Source of the DNA: Halopseudomonas salegens
Lineage (GTDB): Bacteria; Pseudomonadota; Gammaproteobacteria; Pseudomonadales; Pseudomonadaceae
DNA: 64,000 nucleotides
Direction of reading: 5' to 3'
Assembly (NCBI RefSeq): GCF_900105655.1
Contig: NZ_LT629787.1
Coordinates: forward strand, 1,612,001 to 1,676,000
Shown: piece after piece, positions 19,535 through 27,636 of the stretch
How positions within the stretch are numbered: position 1 is the first letter of the stretch
Layout of the letters: every line of letters starts with the position of its first letter
Program-made: the position numbers and the translations under genes
The notes under the pieces: generated by a model
Databases searched by the model: none
What the model saw: the letters and a program-made list of their open reading frames with translations, nothing else
Told to the model about the DNA's origin: nothing

Positions 19535-20119
19535 ATGTCTGCAGCAGCCCGCCATCGCCAGAATATCGTACTGGCCGCCGCCAAACTGTTTCGCCAACAG
19601 GGGTACGCCAGCACCGGCCTGAAAGATATTCTGCAGGAAAGCAAGGCCCCCAAGGGCTCGCTGTACCATTACTTTCCCCAAGGCAAGGAACAGTTGGGGC
19701 AAGAGGCGCTGACGTATTCGGCCAATCAGGCGCTGACGACACTTGAACTGCTGGCCAAAGAACACACCACGTCTGCTGACCTGTTGCTCGCATTTTCTGC
19801 ACGGCTGGCCAGCTGGATGGAAGCCTCGGCCTTCCAGGATGGATGCCCAATGGCAACAACCATTCTGGAAACCGTGCCGCAATCAACTCTGTTGCGCGAT
19901 GCAGCGGTTGCCGGTCTGCAGGCCTGGCAAGCCGTTTTTCAGCGAATGTTGCTGGCTGAAGGTGCCACGCCTGACTCTGCCGCTCGCTTGTCCAGCCTGA
20001 CCATCGCAGTGCTTGAAGGTGCGCTGATTCAGGCCCGGGTTGAAATGAGCGCCCGTCCCTTGACCGATGCGACCGAGGAAGTGGCCAACTGGATGCGCAG
20101 GGCTTCGCGCGCATCCTGA
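19535..20119 (+). CDS. TetR/AcrR-family transcriptional regulator (LmrA/YxaF-like)
   Basis: A 194-residue repressor-type regulator. The N-terminal helix-turn-helix spans about residues 10-55 (AAKLFRQQGYASTGLKDIL ends with GSLYHYFPQGKEQL). The segment FQDGCPMATTILE in the ligand domain is typical of the LmrA/YxaF branch. It is divergent from ureD and precedes two thioesterase genes on the same strand. Regulation of these thioesterases is more likely than regulation of urease, because a small TetR-like palindrome overlaps the promoter at 20174. The effector is unknown. Confidence 0.88.
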   Translation: MSAAARHRQNIVLAAAKLFRQQGYASTGLKDILQESKAPKGSLYHYFPQGKEQLGQEALTYSANQALTTLELLAKEHTTSADLLLAFSARLASWMEASAFQDGCPMATTILETVPQSTLLRDAAVAGLQAWQAVFQRMLLAEGATPDSAARLSSLTIAVLEGALIQARVEMSARPLTDATEEVANWMRRASRAS

Positions 20120-20173
20120 TATCCGTCTGATTGATTGCCTGGTATGCAGCGGCCACATGAACGTCAAATTATA

Positions 20174-20202
20174 TTGACTGGTCTACATGATATTGCTGTT
20201 AT
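20174..20202 (+). promoter_or_regulatory. Probable sigma-70 promoter with an overlapping operator-like palindrome
   Basis: TTGACT at 20174-20179 and TGTTAT at 20197-20202 are spaced by 17 bases, ahead of the thioesterase pair. The -35 box overlaps an imperfect palindrome, TTGACTGGTCTA (20174-20185), that matches at 10 of 12 positions when inverted. A TetR-family repressor bound there would block the promoter, and the gene just upstream encodes one. Confidence 0.45.
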
Positions 20203-20232
20203 GCATCCATATGGCGATCAGGAGACAAGACC

Positions 20233-20673
20233 ATGTCAGCAGATGCTGAAATACCTGAAGGATTTACCCGGCATAACCGCCCCAGCGGATTGACCCAACC
20301 CTGGGAGCCGATCTATGCCGCCCGGAGAGAGGAAGCTTTCAGCCTCGGGCTATACGCAGCGCAGGCGCACGTCAACAGCCGGGGGTTTGTCCACGGCGGA
20401 TTGCTCTGCGCCCTCGCGGATAACGCAATGGGGCTGAGTTGCGCCTATCAGATAGAGGGCTGCAGTGGACTGCTGACGGTGAATATAAGCATGGATTATC
20501 TGGGCAGCGGCCAGTTGGGAGACTGGATTGAGGTACGGGCACAGCCCAGACAGCTCGGCAAATCACTCTGCTTCGCCGAGGCCAGCGTATATGCCGACAA
20601 CCACCTCTGCGCCACGGCCCGCGCCGTATTCAAACTATTACCGATACCGGCTGACAAAGGAGCAAAGACATGA
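20233..20673 (+). CDS. PaaI-family hotdog-fold acyl-CoA thioesterase
   Basis: A 146-residue hotdog-fold protein. The motif SRGFVHGGLLCALADNAMG (about residues 50-68) is the PaaI/DUF4442-type active-site helix with an Asp that would hydrolyse the acyl-CoA thioester. A GGAGACA site lies six bases before the ATG. Its stop overlaps the ATG of a second thioesterase (ATGA), so the two may form a heteromer or handle different substrates. The substrate cannot be told from sequence. Confidence 0.83.
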   Translation: MSADAEIPEGFTRHNRPSGLTQPWEPIYAARREEAFSLGLYAAQAHVNSRGFVHGGLLCALADNAMGLSCAYQIEGCSGLLTVNISMDYLGSGQLGDWIEVRAQPRQLGKSLCFAEASVYADNHLCATARAVFKLLPIPADKGAKT

Positions 20674-21083
20674 GCCATTCCGACCTGCACGAGCGCATTG
20701 CAACCGTCTCACGCATGGCCGCCTTCAATAACTGGCTAGGACTGGAGATTGACGAGGTGAGCGCAGGATCAGTGCAGTTGTCACTGCCCTGGCGGAGCGA
20801 CTTTGGGCAATATGCCGGCTTCATGCATGCGGGCATTCAGGGGGCTCTGATTGATACCGCCTGTGGCTTTGCGGCGGCAACCCTGAGCGGCAAGGTACTG
20901 GCCTCGCAATACACGGTGCGCTGTTTACGACCCGCAGTGGGTGAGCATTTCCGCGTGGTGGCACAGGTTGTGAAACCCGGACGGCAGCAAATATTTGCCT
21001 CTGCAGAGCTCTATGCCATCAAGGATGGCGTAGAAAAACTGGTCGCCACCGGTGATGCCCTGCTGGTGCCTCAGGCCGAATAA
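20670..21083 (+). CDS. PaaI-family thioesterase
   Basis: A 137-residue hotdog-fold thioesterase with the active-site helix FMHAGIQGALIDTACGFAA (about residues 50-68). Its start overlaps the stop of the preceding thioesterase by four bases. The protein diverges clearly from its neighbour (different motif wording and a shorter N-terminus), so this is not a recent tandem duplication. The physiological substrate is unknown; related proteins act on phenylacetyl-CoA or medium-chain acyl-CoAs. Confidence 0.83.
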   Translation: MSHSDLHERIATVSRMAAFNNWLGLEIDEVSAGSVQLSLPWRSDFGQYAGFMHAGIQGALIDTACGFAAATLSGKVLASQYTVRCLRPAVGEHFRVVAQVVKPGRQQIFASAELYAIKDGVEKLVATGDALLVPQAE

Positions 21084-21192
21084 GCCAGTGGGTATGTATT
21101 GCACGGCGCAGGCTATTTGCCTAATCTTTGCCGGACAATTACCGTCAGTCGGACATTGATTGGCGCCACAGGATTCGGCAAGGAGAGCTCGT

Positions 21193-21516
21193 GTGCTGAA
21201 GAAACCATGCCCCTGGTGCAACCAGAAAGTATCGAACTTTCAGGTGGGTAATCGCCCGCGGCAGGGCAAGCCGCGCTGGTATCAACTGAGCAATATTCAG
21301 GTCTGCCCTTTCTGTAGCCAGCCGATCAGGAAAACCGGCAAGGGATGGTTGGGCCTGCTGGGATTCATGCCCGCGTTTGTCGGTCTGACGGCCCAGGCAC
21401 ATCTCGGTAAAGACGTAGTCAATGTATCGCCCTGGATGCCGCTGTTGTATGCCTGCATGTTTGCCGGTTTTCTGGTGGTTGTGGGCTTTACCCGCTGGGG
21501 CAAGGCGTCCGATTGA
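21193..21516 (+). CDS. Small membrane protein with an N-terminal zinc ribbon
   Basis: A 107-residue protein with two CxxC pairs (CPWC near residue 6 and CPFC near 37) forming a zinc ribbon, then two hydrophobic helices (about 55-70 and 82-100). The GTG start at 21193 follows an AGGAGAG site by 6 bases; the TTG at 21160 has none. Similar uncharacterised proteins occur in Pseudomonas. No function is assigned. It follows the thioesterase pair by 109 bases on the same strand. Confidence 0.72.
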   Translation: MLKKPCPWCNQKVSNFQVGNRPRQGKPRWYQLSNIQVCPFCSQPIRKTGKGWLGLLGFMPAFVGLTAQAHLGKDVVNVSPWMPLLYACMFAGFLVVVGFTRWGKASD

Positions 21517-21680
21517 ATATTGTCAGAACGCCTGTTGCAGCAACCAAATGGCCTGATAGAATCAGGCGGAGACTATCTATCACGCCTGCATCCATTACCG
21601 GCGCCTGGCCGGGCACACCTCACCGACTGCAACCTTGAGCAGTCCGCATACGCTTTGTCACCCTTGATATATTCAGGACT

Positions 21681-22658
21681 ATGGAAACACACATCATGCT
21701 GAACTTGCTGTTCCTGCTTGTCGGTGTTCTCTTGCTCACCAGTGGTGGTGAAGCATTGATCAGAGGTTCTCTGGCTGCGGCACAGCGGATGGGCATTTCA
21801 CCGCTCCTCAGCGGCTTGCTCATCGTCGGATTCGGTACCTCTGCACCTGAATTGGTGGTGTCGGTTGACGCTGCTCTGAGCAACCGCCCCGACATTGCTG
21901 TTGGCAATGTGGTCGGCAGCAACATCAGCAATGTCCTGCTGATCCTCGGACTCTGCGCATTGATTTCACCCCTTGCCGTCAGACCTTTGGTATTGCGACG
22001 TGATGCCGTTACCGTTGTGGCAGCAAGCATCCTGTTTCTCGTGCTGGTTGGTGGCAGTGCATTGGGCAGGCCGGATGCCGCCGTCTTCCTTGCAGCATTG
22101 GCGGCGTATCTGATCTGGGCGTATCGGACCGAGCGTTTTGGTACTGCCCCATCGGCAGAATTGCATCAGGCAGAAGGGCAAGAAGTGGTCGCATTGCCAC
22201 GCACCGCCCTGTGGATCGTCACCGCAATTGTGCTGGGTTTGGCCCTGTTGATTGCCGGGTCTCAAATTCTGTTGAAAGGCGCCGTGGGCATAGCCGAATC
22301 ATTCGGCATATCCGAAGCTGTCATTGGTCTTACCCTGGTGGCTGTTGGTACTTCGCTGCCAGAACTGTCGATCTCTCTTATCGCCGCATTTCGCCGGCAT
22401 GCGGATGTCGCTATTGGCAACATTCTTGGCAGCAATATTTTCAACCTGCTGGGCATCCTTGGCATATCTGCTCTGCTGCAGCCGCTTCCGGTTCATGCAC
22501 GTATTCTGCAGTTCGACCAATGGGTGTTGTTGGGAACCTCACTGCTATTGCTGTTGTTTCTGTATACAGGCAGACGACTCAGTCGACTTGAAGGTGGTGC
22601 CCTGTTACTTGGGTACGCTGCCTATGTGGCGCTGAGTTTCACCGTATTCGGAGGCTGA
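21681..22658 (+). CDS. Calcium/sodium antiporter of the YrbG (CaCA) family
   Basis: A 325-residue inner-membrane exchanger with about ten helices in two inverted repeats. The duplicated alpha-repeat motifs are visible: GFGTSAPELVVS with GNVVGSNISN in the first half, and AVGTSLPELSIS with GNILGSNIFN in the second half. These residues bind Ca2+/Na+ in the family. Two in-frame ATGs (21681 and 21696) are possible; the first has a CAGGA sequence upstream. A strong terminator follows at 22699. Confidence 0.9.
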   Translation: METHIMLNLLFLLVGVLLLTSGGEALIRGSLAAAQRMGISPLLSGLLIVGFGTSAPELVVSVDAALSNRPDIAVGNVVGSNISNVLLILGLCALISPLAVRPLVLRRDAVTVVAASILFLVLVGGSALGRPDAAVFLAALAAYLIWAYRTERFGTAPSAELHQAEGQEVVALPRTALWIVTAIVLGLALLIAGSQILLKGAVGIAESFGISEAVIGLTLVAVGTSLPELSISLIAAFRRHADVAIGNILGSNIFNLLGILGISALLQPLPVHARILQFDQWVLLGTSLLLLLFLYTGRRLSRLEGGALLLGYAAYVALSFTVFGG

Positions 22659-22698
22659 GCTGAAGCCGAAAGCCCGGCTGCCTGGCTGTACCAACAAC

Positions 22699-22721
22699 AA
22701 GGCCCCGCTCTGCGGGGCCTT
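22699..22721. terminator. Bidirectional rho-independent terminator
   Basis: The inverted repeat AAGGCCCCGC / GCGGGGCCTT with a 3-base loop lies between the converging antiporter and fmdB genes. A-rich sequence on the left and TT with further T residues on the right fit termination on both strands. Confidence 0.8.
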
Positions 22722-22742
22722 GTGCTTTCCGGGCGCTTGTCG

Positions 22743-23111
22743 CTAGTGGCTGATCATCCAGGGCCGGGCTGAAGGAAACATCTTCTCGCCGTTGGCGGTC
22801 CAGAACAGTTTTGACTTGCCAATTTTCTGGTGGTTGCAGCCGCAGCCTTTGCCGTGTTTGTGCTCATGCCTCGCCTGCTCTTCTTCCCGGTAATCCGGCG
22901 TGGAGAGGATCGGACTGTGGATGGCCTTTTCGTTGCGATCGCGCGCCTTGCGCTCGGTATCATCTACCTTGAACACGTTGGTTGGCAGCATGATCACCTT
23001 GCCCGAGAGTTCACCGCACTCCGGGCAGGGCTGCGGCTGGTCGAACTCATCCATGGTAGCCAGGGCATAGAACAGACCGTGATCGCGGCATTTGTAGTCA
23101 TACACTGGCAT
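22743..23111 (-). CDS. fmdB: FmdB-type zinc-ribbon protein linked to formamidase
   Basis: A 122-residue protein that begins MPVYDYKCRDHG and has a second pair of cysteines in CPEC (about residues 34-37), the FmdB zinc-ribbon signature. The second half is rich in Lys, Glu and His and ends with HEHKHGKGCGCNH, which could bind a further metal. FmdB was named as a putative regulator next to formamidase in Methylophilus; its mechanism is unproven. It follows fmdA by five bases behind an AAGGAG site. Confidence 0.85.
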   Translation of the reverse strand: MPVYDYKCRDHGLFYALATMDEFDQPQPCPECGELSGKVIMLPTNVFKVDDTERKARDRNEKAIHSPILSTPDYREEEQARHEHKHGKGCGCNHQKIGKSKLFWTANGEKMFPSARPWMISH

Positions 23112-23116
23112 GGCGT

Positions 23117-24349
23117 TTACTCCTTATCCTTTGACAGGGGCACATCCATACCACCGCTGACTTTCTTCTCTGGTCCGTTGGCATTCGGGTTGATGTCGAA
23201 GTCGAAGATACCGGTTGGCAGCCACAGCGTCGCGCAGGCATTGGGTACGTCGACCACCCCACTGATATGCCCTTCTACGGGTGCACAGCCCAGAATCGCG
23301 TAGGCCTGTGCCTTGGTGTAACCAAACTTGGTCATGTATTCGATGGCATTCAGGCAAGCCTGACGGTAGGCAATGTGAACATCCAGGTAATGCTGCTTGC
23401 CCTGCTCGTCAACCGAGATGCCTTCGAAAATCACGTAGTCGTCATACCGCGGCTTGATCGGGCTGGGTTTGAAGATCGGGTTCTTGATGCCGTACTTGCT
23501 CATGCCATCCTTGATCAGGTTGACGCGCAAATGAATCCAGCCAGCCATTTCGATCGCACCGCAGAAGGTGATTTCGCCGTCGCCCTGGCTGAAGTGCAAA
23601 TCACCTACCGACAGGCCGCCGCCATTGACATAGACCGGGAAATAAACCTTGGAGCCGCGGGACAGATCCTTGATGTCACAGTTGCCGCCATGCTCACGGG
23701 GCGGAACGGTGCGTGCACCTTCGGCGGCGGCCTTGGTCTTGTCATCACCGGTCATACGGCCCATGTGCGCGGTATCACCAAAGGGCAGATTGGCCAGACC
23801 GGGCACCCGGTCAGGGTCTGTGTTGTACAGTTCTTCCTCGCGCTTGTTCCACTCTTCAAGCATTTCCTTCGATGGCAGACAACCAATCAACCCCGGGTGA
23901 ATCAGGCCGGCAAATTCAACATTGGGAATATGCCGTGACTTGGTGAACATGCCGTTGAAATCCCAGATCGACTTCTGCGCATCCGGGAAGTGCTCGGTCA
24001 GAAAGCCGCCGCCATTGGTTTTGGCGAAGAAGCCATTGAAGCCCCACTGGCTATCATCAAAGGTACCGATATCGAGAATATCGACTTCCAGCAAATCACC
24101 CGGCTCGCACCCTTCCACGCCAATCGGGCCGGACAGAAAGTGCACCTGGGTCAGGTCGACGTCACGCACGTCGTCGGCGCTGTCATCGTTCTTGATCTGG
24201 CCGCCGGTCCAGTCACAGCACTCAACAATGAAGTCGTCCCCCGGCTTCACTGTAGCGACCATGGGAATATCGGGATGCCAGCGATTGTGGATCTTGTCGT
24301 TTTCGTAGGGAGACTTGTTCAGGTCAATCTTGATAATGGTGTCAGCCAT
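23117..24349 (-). CDS. fmdA: Formamidase (acetamidase/formamidase family)
   Basis: A 410-residue cytoplasmic hydrolase that converts formamide to formate and ammonia. Landmarks are IHNRWHPDIP near the start, GGQIKNDDSADDVRD, MAGWIHLRVNLIKDGM and the closing block GYTKAQAYAILGCAPVEG. Length fits FmdA of Methylophilus and Pseudomonas (about 405-410). The ATG at 24349 follows a GAGGAG site by 8 bases, so the upstream GTG at 24358 is not needed. The gene has its own upstream control block (24425-24472) shared with urtA. Ammonia from this enzyme would add to the nitrogen supplied by amidase and urease. Confidence 0.95.
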   Translation of the reverse strand: MADTIIKIDLNKSPYENDKIHNRWHPDIPMVATVKPGDDFIVECCDWTGGQIKNDDSADDVRDVDLTQVHFLSGPIGVEGCEPGDLLEVDILDIGTFDDSQWGFNGFFAKTNGGGFLTEHFPDAQKSIWDFNGMFTKSRHIPNVEFAGLIHPGLIGCLPSKEMLEEWNKREEELYNTDPDRVPGLANLPFGDTAHMGRMTGDDKTKAAAEGARTVPPREHGGNCDIKDLSRGSKVYFPVYVNGGGLSVGDLHFSQGDGEITFCGAIEMAGWIHLRVNLIKDGMSKYGIKNPIFKPSPIKPRYDDYVIFEGISVDEQGKQHYLDVHIAYRQACLNAIEYMTKFGYTKAQAYAILGCAPVEGHISGVVDVPNACATLWLPTGIFDFDINPNANGPEKKVSGGMDVPLSKDKE

Positions 24350-24424
24350 AATCGCCACTCCTCAGCGGATCGTTTGGTCGGTTGAAAAACTACGCGACCA
24401 CTATTGAGGAATCCGCCGCGGCGA

Positions 24425-24472
24425 ACCATTCGTGAAATAACACCCCTGCCTACGTCAATTGACGTAGGCAGG
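24425..24472 (-). promoter_or_regulatory. Palindrome and promoter block of fmdA shared with urtA
   Basis: A perfect 28-base palindrome at 24445-24472 has the core TACGTCAATTGACGTA (24451-24466). The stretch 24425-24466 aligns without gaps with 31956-31997 upstream of urtA: ACCATTCG, AAATA and the core keep the same spacing, with 31 of 42 identities. The core centre lies about 110 bases before the fmdA ATG. It could also serve as a terminator for amiB, but there is no T-run after the stem. A binding site for the nearby LuxR-type response regulator is my inference. Confidence 0.6.
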
Positions 24473-24556
24473 GTCATCAAGCGCAATCAAGGGCGACCAA
24501 CGGGCTGCCCGATACGGTCTGCGCCGTCGAGCATCGCTGTGACAGCAATGGAGTGG

Positions 24557-25612
24557 TCAGGCTGTATGGTCGGTGCTGTCGGCCGCACTGACGCGCAGAC
24601 GTCCAGCTCGGCAATCGGCGCTAAACAGGTTGTTCTCGGGCTGCTTCAACAGCGCGCTGGCGAGCAACGGCGACAACTCGTGCCTGACCCGCCGCGCCAG
24701 GTCACGAGCGCCGTAGCGTTGATCGTAGTCGCGGCACAGGTAGTCACGGGCTGCCGGGGTCAGCGTCAGGCTGGCCTGCTGCCTGGCCAGGCGCCGGGCC
24801 AGTTTATCCAGCTCCAGATCCAGCAGTTGTTCTGCTTCACTGGCAGGCAGGCGCTGGTAATGCAGGATATGGTCAATACGGTTGATGAATTCGGGATCGA
24901 AGCGTGTGTTCAGTGCCTGCTCGAGGATGTCCGATTCGGCCGCCTGGCTGGGTTGCAAGAGTTTGCGCCAGCCGCGTTGAAAGCGGCTTTGGTATTGGGC
25001 AAGTTCAGCAGCACCGAGGTTGCTGGTGAGGAAGATCAGGCTGTTGCGAAAGTCGATTGTCTTGTTGCCGGCAGGCAAGGTCAGCAGGCCGCTATCCAGC
25101 ACGTTCAGTAGTGTACGGATGACTTCGCTGCTGGCTTTTTCCAGTTCATCGAACAGCACAATGCCGGGTTTGCTGTAACTGCCCTGGATTTTATCGGCAT
25201 CGAACAAGGTGTGGCCTTCCTTGCTGCCAACATAACCCGGCGGTGCGCCGGTCAGGGCCGAGGCATAGTGCTCCTGGCTGAGGGTGTTCATGTCGATACG
25301 ACACAGGGCGTCGCTGGTGCCGTGCAAGAGTTCAGCGAGCACGCGTACGGTTTCGGTTTTACCGACGCCGGTGGGCCCCATCAGCAGGCAGACACCAAGA
25401 GGCCGATATTCAGGGCTGATATCGGCGCGGACGATATGCAGCAATCCGCCGATTTTCTCCAGAGCATCGTGTTGGCCGATGATACGGGTTTGCAGTTGTT
25501 GCAGGACCTGGTCGGGGTCGAAGGTGAAACGGGTTTGCCGCAGACCGGTTTTGACCGGACGTTCGGCGAGCTTGGCCTGGTTGGCGGCGATGCGGTCGTT
25601 GGCGTAGGGCAT
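24557..25612 (-). CDS. amiB: AAA+ chaperone-like ATPase AmiB
   Basis: A 351-residue single-domain AAA+ protein resembling the C-terminal ATPase module of Clp proteins. Walker A is GPTGVGKTET (about residue 79), Walker B is IVLFDELEKA (about 152), the pore-loop-like GYVGSKEG precedes it, and FDPEFINRID plus YGARDLARRV mark sensor 2 and the small domain. In Pseudomonas aeruginosa a gene of this type, amiB, follows amiE. The same order here supports the name; the client protein is unknown. The start MPYANDR has a weak ribosome-binding site. The longer frame upstream crosses a GC-rich repeat and is rejected. Confidence 0.82.
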   Translation of the reverse strand: MPYANDRIAANQAKLAERPVKTGLRQTRFTFDPDQVLQQLQTRIIGQHDALEKIGGLLHIVRADISPEYRPLGVCLLMGPTGVGKTETVRVLAELLHGTSDALCRIDMNTLSQEHYASALTGAPPGYVGSKEGHTLFDADKIQGSYSKPGIVLFDELEKASSEVIRTLLNVLDSGLLTLPAGNKTIDFRNSLIFLTSNLGAAELAQYQSRFQRGWRKLLQPSQAAESDILEQALNTRFDPEFINRIDHILHYQRLPASEAEQLLDLELDKLARRLARQQASLTLTPAARDYLCRDYDQRYGARDLARRVRHELSPLLASALLKQPENNLFSADCRAGRLRVSAADSTDHTA

Positions 25613-25650
25613 GGTATGGTCTTTTGGTTGGGTGGGTGGTTTTTTTTGGG

Positions 25651-25817
25651 AGGGGTCCCCCTCTCCCCCGCCCCTCTCCCACGGAGGGGCGAGGGGTGAC
25701 TCGTTGCTGATTATTGTGCATGCCTGAAATTGCGCATAAAGGCTCAACCTACGCAGATCTAGCCCCTCTCCCCTGGCGGGAGAGGGGTTGGGGCGGTCCG
25801 ACGTATCGGGAGGGGGG
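25651..25817. repeat. Pyrimidine-rich inverted repeats in the amiE-amiB gap
   Basis: The gap between amiE and amiB holds several runs of CCCCTCTCCC and their complements. The best hairpin pairs 25763-25772 with 25778-25787 exactly over a 5-base loop. A second, imperfect one lies near 25671-25690. The repeated units resemble dispersed intergenic hairpin repeats that are common in gammaproteobacteria. They may stabilise or attenuate the mRNA between the two genes. Confidence 0.6.
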
Positions 25818-25841
25818 AAAAGGTCAGGAAACAACCTGACC

Positions 25842-26888
25842 CTACTCCCCCGCTCCCTTCTCTTTCCCATCCACCGGCAAATCCCCTACCGGACATTCCG
25901 CCACACCGATCGTCGAACGCGTCATCGCTTCGACCTGATCGCGCGCCTTCTCGGCATCCATGACCCAGGTGCGGTAGAAATCGAACGGACAGTCAGCCAC
26001 GCCGCGGTCGCCGTCACCCGAGTTGTGCATGCCGGTATAGCCACGGTGCAGCAGTTTGAACAGGTGATTCTGTGACTGGTCATTGGCCCGTGCATCGCGG
26101 ATCTGGCTGACGGAGAGCTGGGCGTACTGAATGCCCATGTCTTCTTCACCACATTCCCCCAGGGTGCGGCCGTCAAAGCCGATAATGGCGGAGTGGCCGA
26201 AGTAGGAATACACGCCGTCAAACCCGCTGGCGTTGGCAACGGCGACGTAGCAGTTGTTGGCCCAGGCCATGCACTTGGACATGAGCACCTGCTGTTCCTT
26301 GGCCGGGTACATATAGCCCTGGCAACGCACGATCAGTTCGGCGCCTTTCATCGCGCAATCACGCCAGATTTCCGGGTAGTTGCCGTCATCACAGATGATC
26401 AGGCTGATTTTCATGCCCTTGGGGCCTTCGCTGACGTAGGTGGTATCGCCGGGGTACCAGCCTTCAATCGGGCACCAGGGAATGCACTTGCGGTATTTCT
26501 GCACGATCTCGCCATCGCTGTTGATCAGGATGAGCGTGTTGTAGGGCGCCTTGTTCGGGTGGTCTTCGTGTTGCTCACCAGTCAGGGAGAAGATGCCCCA
26601 GGTGTTGGCGTCCTTGCAGGCCTGGCTGAAGATGGCGGTTTCGTCGCCCGGAATGGTAGCGGCGGTGGCCATCATTTCATCGTTGTCGTACATGATGCCC
26701 ATGGTGCTGTATTCCGGGAACACCACCAGATCCATGCCTGGCAGGCCCTGTTTCATGCCGCGAATCATGTCGGCAATGTTGCGGGCGTTATCGAGTACCT
26801 GTTCACGGGTATGCAGGCGCGGCATCTTGTAGTTGACGACGGCGACGCCGACGGTGTCGTTGCTACTGGAAATATCGCCATGACGCAT
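25842..26888 (-). CDS. amiE: Aliphatic amidase AmiE (EC 3.5.1.4)
   Basis: A 348-residue nitrilase-superfamily amidase hydrolysing short aliphatic amides to the acid and ammonia. The start [17 protein letters not shown] and much of the body match what I recall of Pseudomonas aeruginosa AmiE. The catalytic triad is intact: Glu59 in FPEYS, Lys134 in YRKCIPW and Cys166 in IICDDG. The C-terminal tail differs from the P. aeruginosa protein and ends KEKGAGE. A GAGGA site precedes the ATG. It lies 27 bases after urtE in the uptake operon, so substrate import and hydrolysis are probably co-expressed. Confidence 0.96.
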   Translation of the reverse strand: MRHGDISSSNDTVGVAVVNYKMPRLHTREQVLDNARNIADMIRGMKQGLPGMDLVVFPEYSTMGIMYDNDEMMATAATIPGDETAIFSQACKDANTWGIFSLTGEQHEDHPNKAPYNTLILINSDGEIVQKYRKCIPWCPIEGWYPGDTTYVSEGPKGMKISLIICDDGNYPEIWRDCAMKGAELIVRCQGYMYPAKEQQVLMSKCMAWANNCYVAVANASGFDGVYSYFGHSAIIGFDGRTLGECGEEDMGIQYAQLSVSQIRDARANDQSQNHLFKLLHRGYTGMHNSGDGDRGVADCPFDFYRTWVMDAEKARDQVEAMTRSTIGVAECPVGDLPVDGKEKGAGE

Positions 26889-26915
26889 AGTGTTGTCCTC
26901 GTGTTGGGTTGGCGG

Positions 26916-27605
26916 TCAGACCGCGAGATAGGAGGCGACTTTGGCCTCATCGACGGTGGCGCGCAGTTCTTCGTGCACAATTTCGCCCTTCTCGATCACC
27001 AGGATGCGATCGGCGATGTCGAGGGCGAATTTGAGTACTTGCTCGGAGACGATGATCGACAGCCCGCGTTGATCACGGATCATTTTCAGGGTGCGGGCCA
27101 TGTCACTGATGATCGACGGCTGGATGCCCTCAGTGGGCTCGTCGAGCAGCAGCAGTTTGGGATCGCTGGCCAGCGCACGGGCAATGGCCAGTTGTTGCTG
27201 TTGACCACCGGACAGGTTGCCGCCGCGCCGCGAGCGCATTTCCAGCAGCACCGGGAACAGGTCATACAGGTCACTGGGGACGGTACGCCGGCCCGTGGTG
27301 GTCAGGCCGGTTTCGATGTTCTCTTTCACGGTCATGGTGGAAAAGATCATCCGCCCCTGGGGCACAAACCCCATACCGGCCTTGACCCGCTCGTGACTTT
27401 TCAGCGTGCTCATTTCCTGCCCATCCAGCTGCACCTGCCCGGCCTTGCTCGGAATCACGCCCATCAGGGACTTCATCAGCGTGGTCTTGCCCATGCCGTT
27501 GCGCCCCATGATGGCGACGATCTCGTTCTTGCCGACGCTGAAATTCATCTTGCGCAGAATTTCGCTCTGGCCGTAGGCCACGGAGTAATCCGATACTTTC
27601 AACAT
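26916..27605 (-). CDS. urtE: Urea/amide ABC transporter ATPase UrtE
   Basis: A 229-residue ATP-binding subunit of the branched-chain amino acid-type (HAAT) transporter family. Walker A is GRNGMGKTTL (about residue 37), the signature is LSGGQQQQLAIARAL, and Walker B is LLLLDEPTEGIQPS. The latter wording is typical for UrtE rather than LivF. The start MLKVSDYSVAYGQSE follows GAGGGT. It forms a heterodimer with UrtD on the cytoplasmic side of UrtB-UrtC. It lies 31 bases after urtD. Confidence 0.92.
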   Translation of the reverse strand: MLKVSDYSVAYGQSEILRKMNFSVGKNEIVAIMGRNGMGKTTLMKSLMGVIPSKAGQVQLDGQEMSTLKSHERVKAGMGFVPQGRMIFSTMTVKENIETGLTTTGRRTVPSDLYDLFPVLLEMRSRRGGNLSGGQQQQLAIARALASDPKLLLLDEPTEGIQPSIISDMARTLKMIRDQRGLSIIVSEQVLKFALDIADRILVIEKGEIVHEELRATVDEAKVASYLAV

Positions 27606-27636
27606 AGTTGTACCCTCTACAGGGATCTGCCCCGGC

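Noticed and set aside
24445..24472. Palindrome as a plain terminator of amiB
   Set aside because: The stem has no following T-run on the minus strand, and its core recurs upstream of urtA where no gene ends. A regulatory role fits better, though both could apply.
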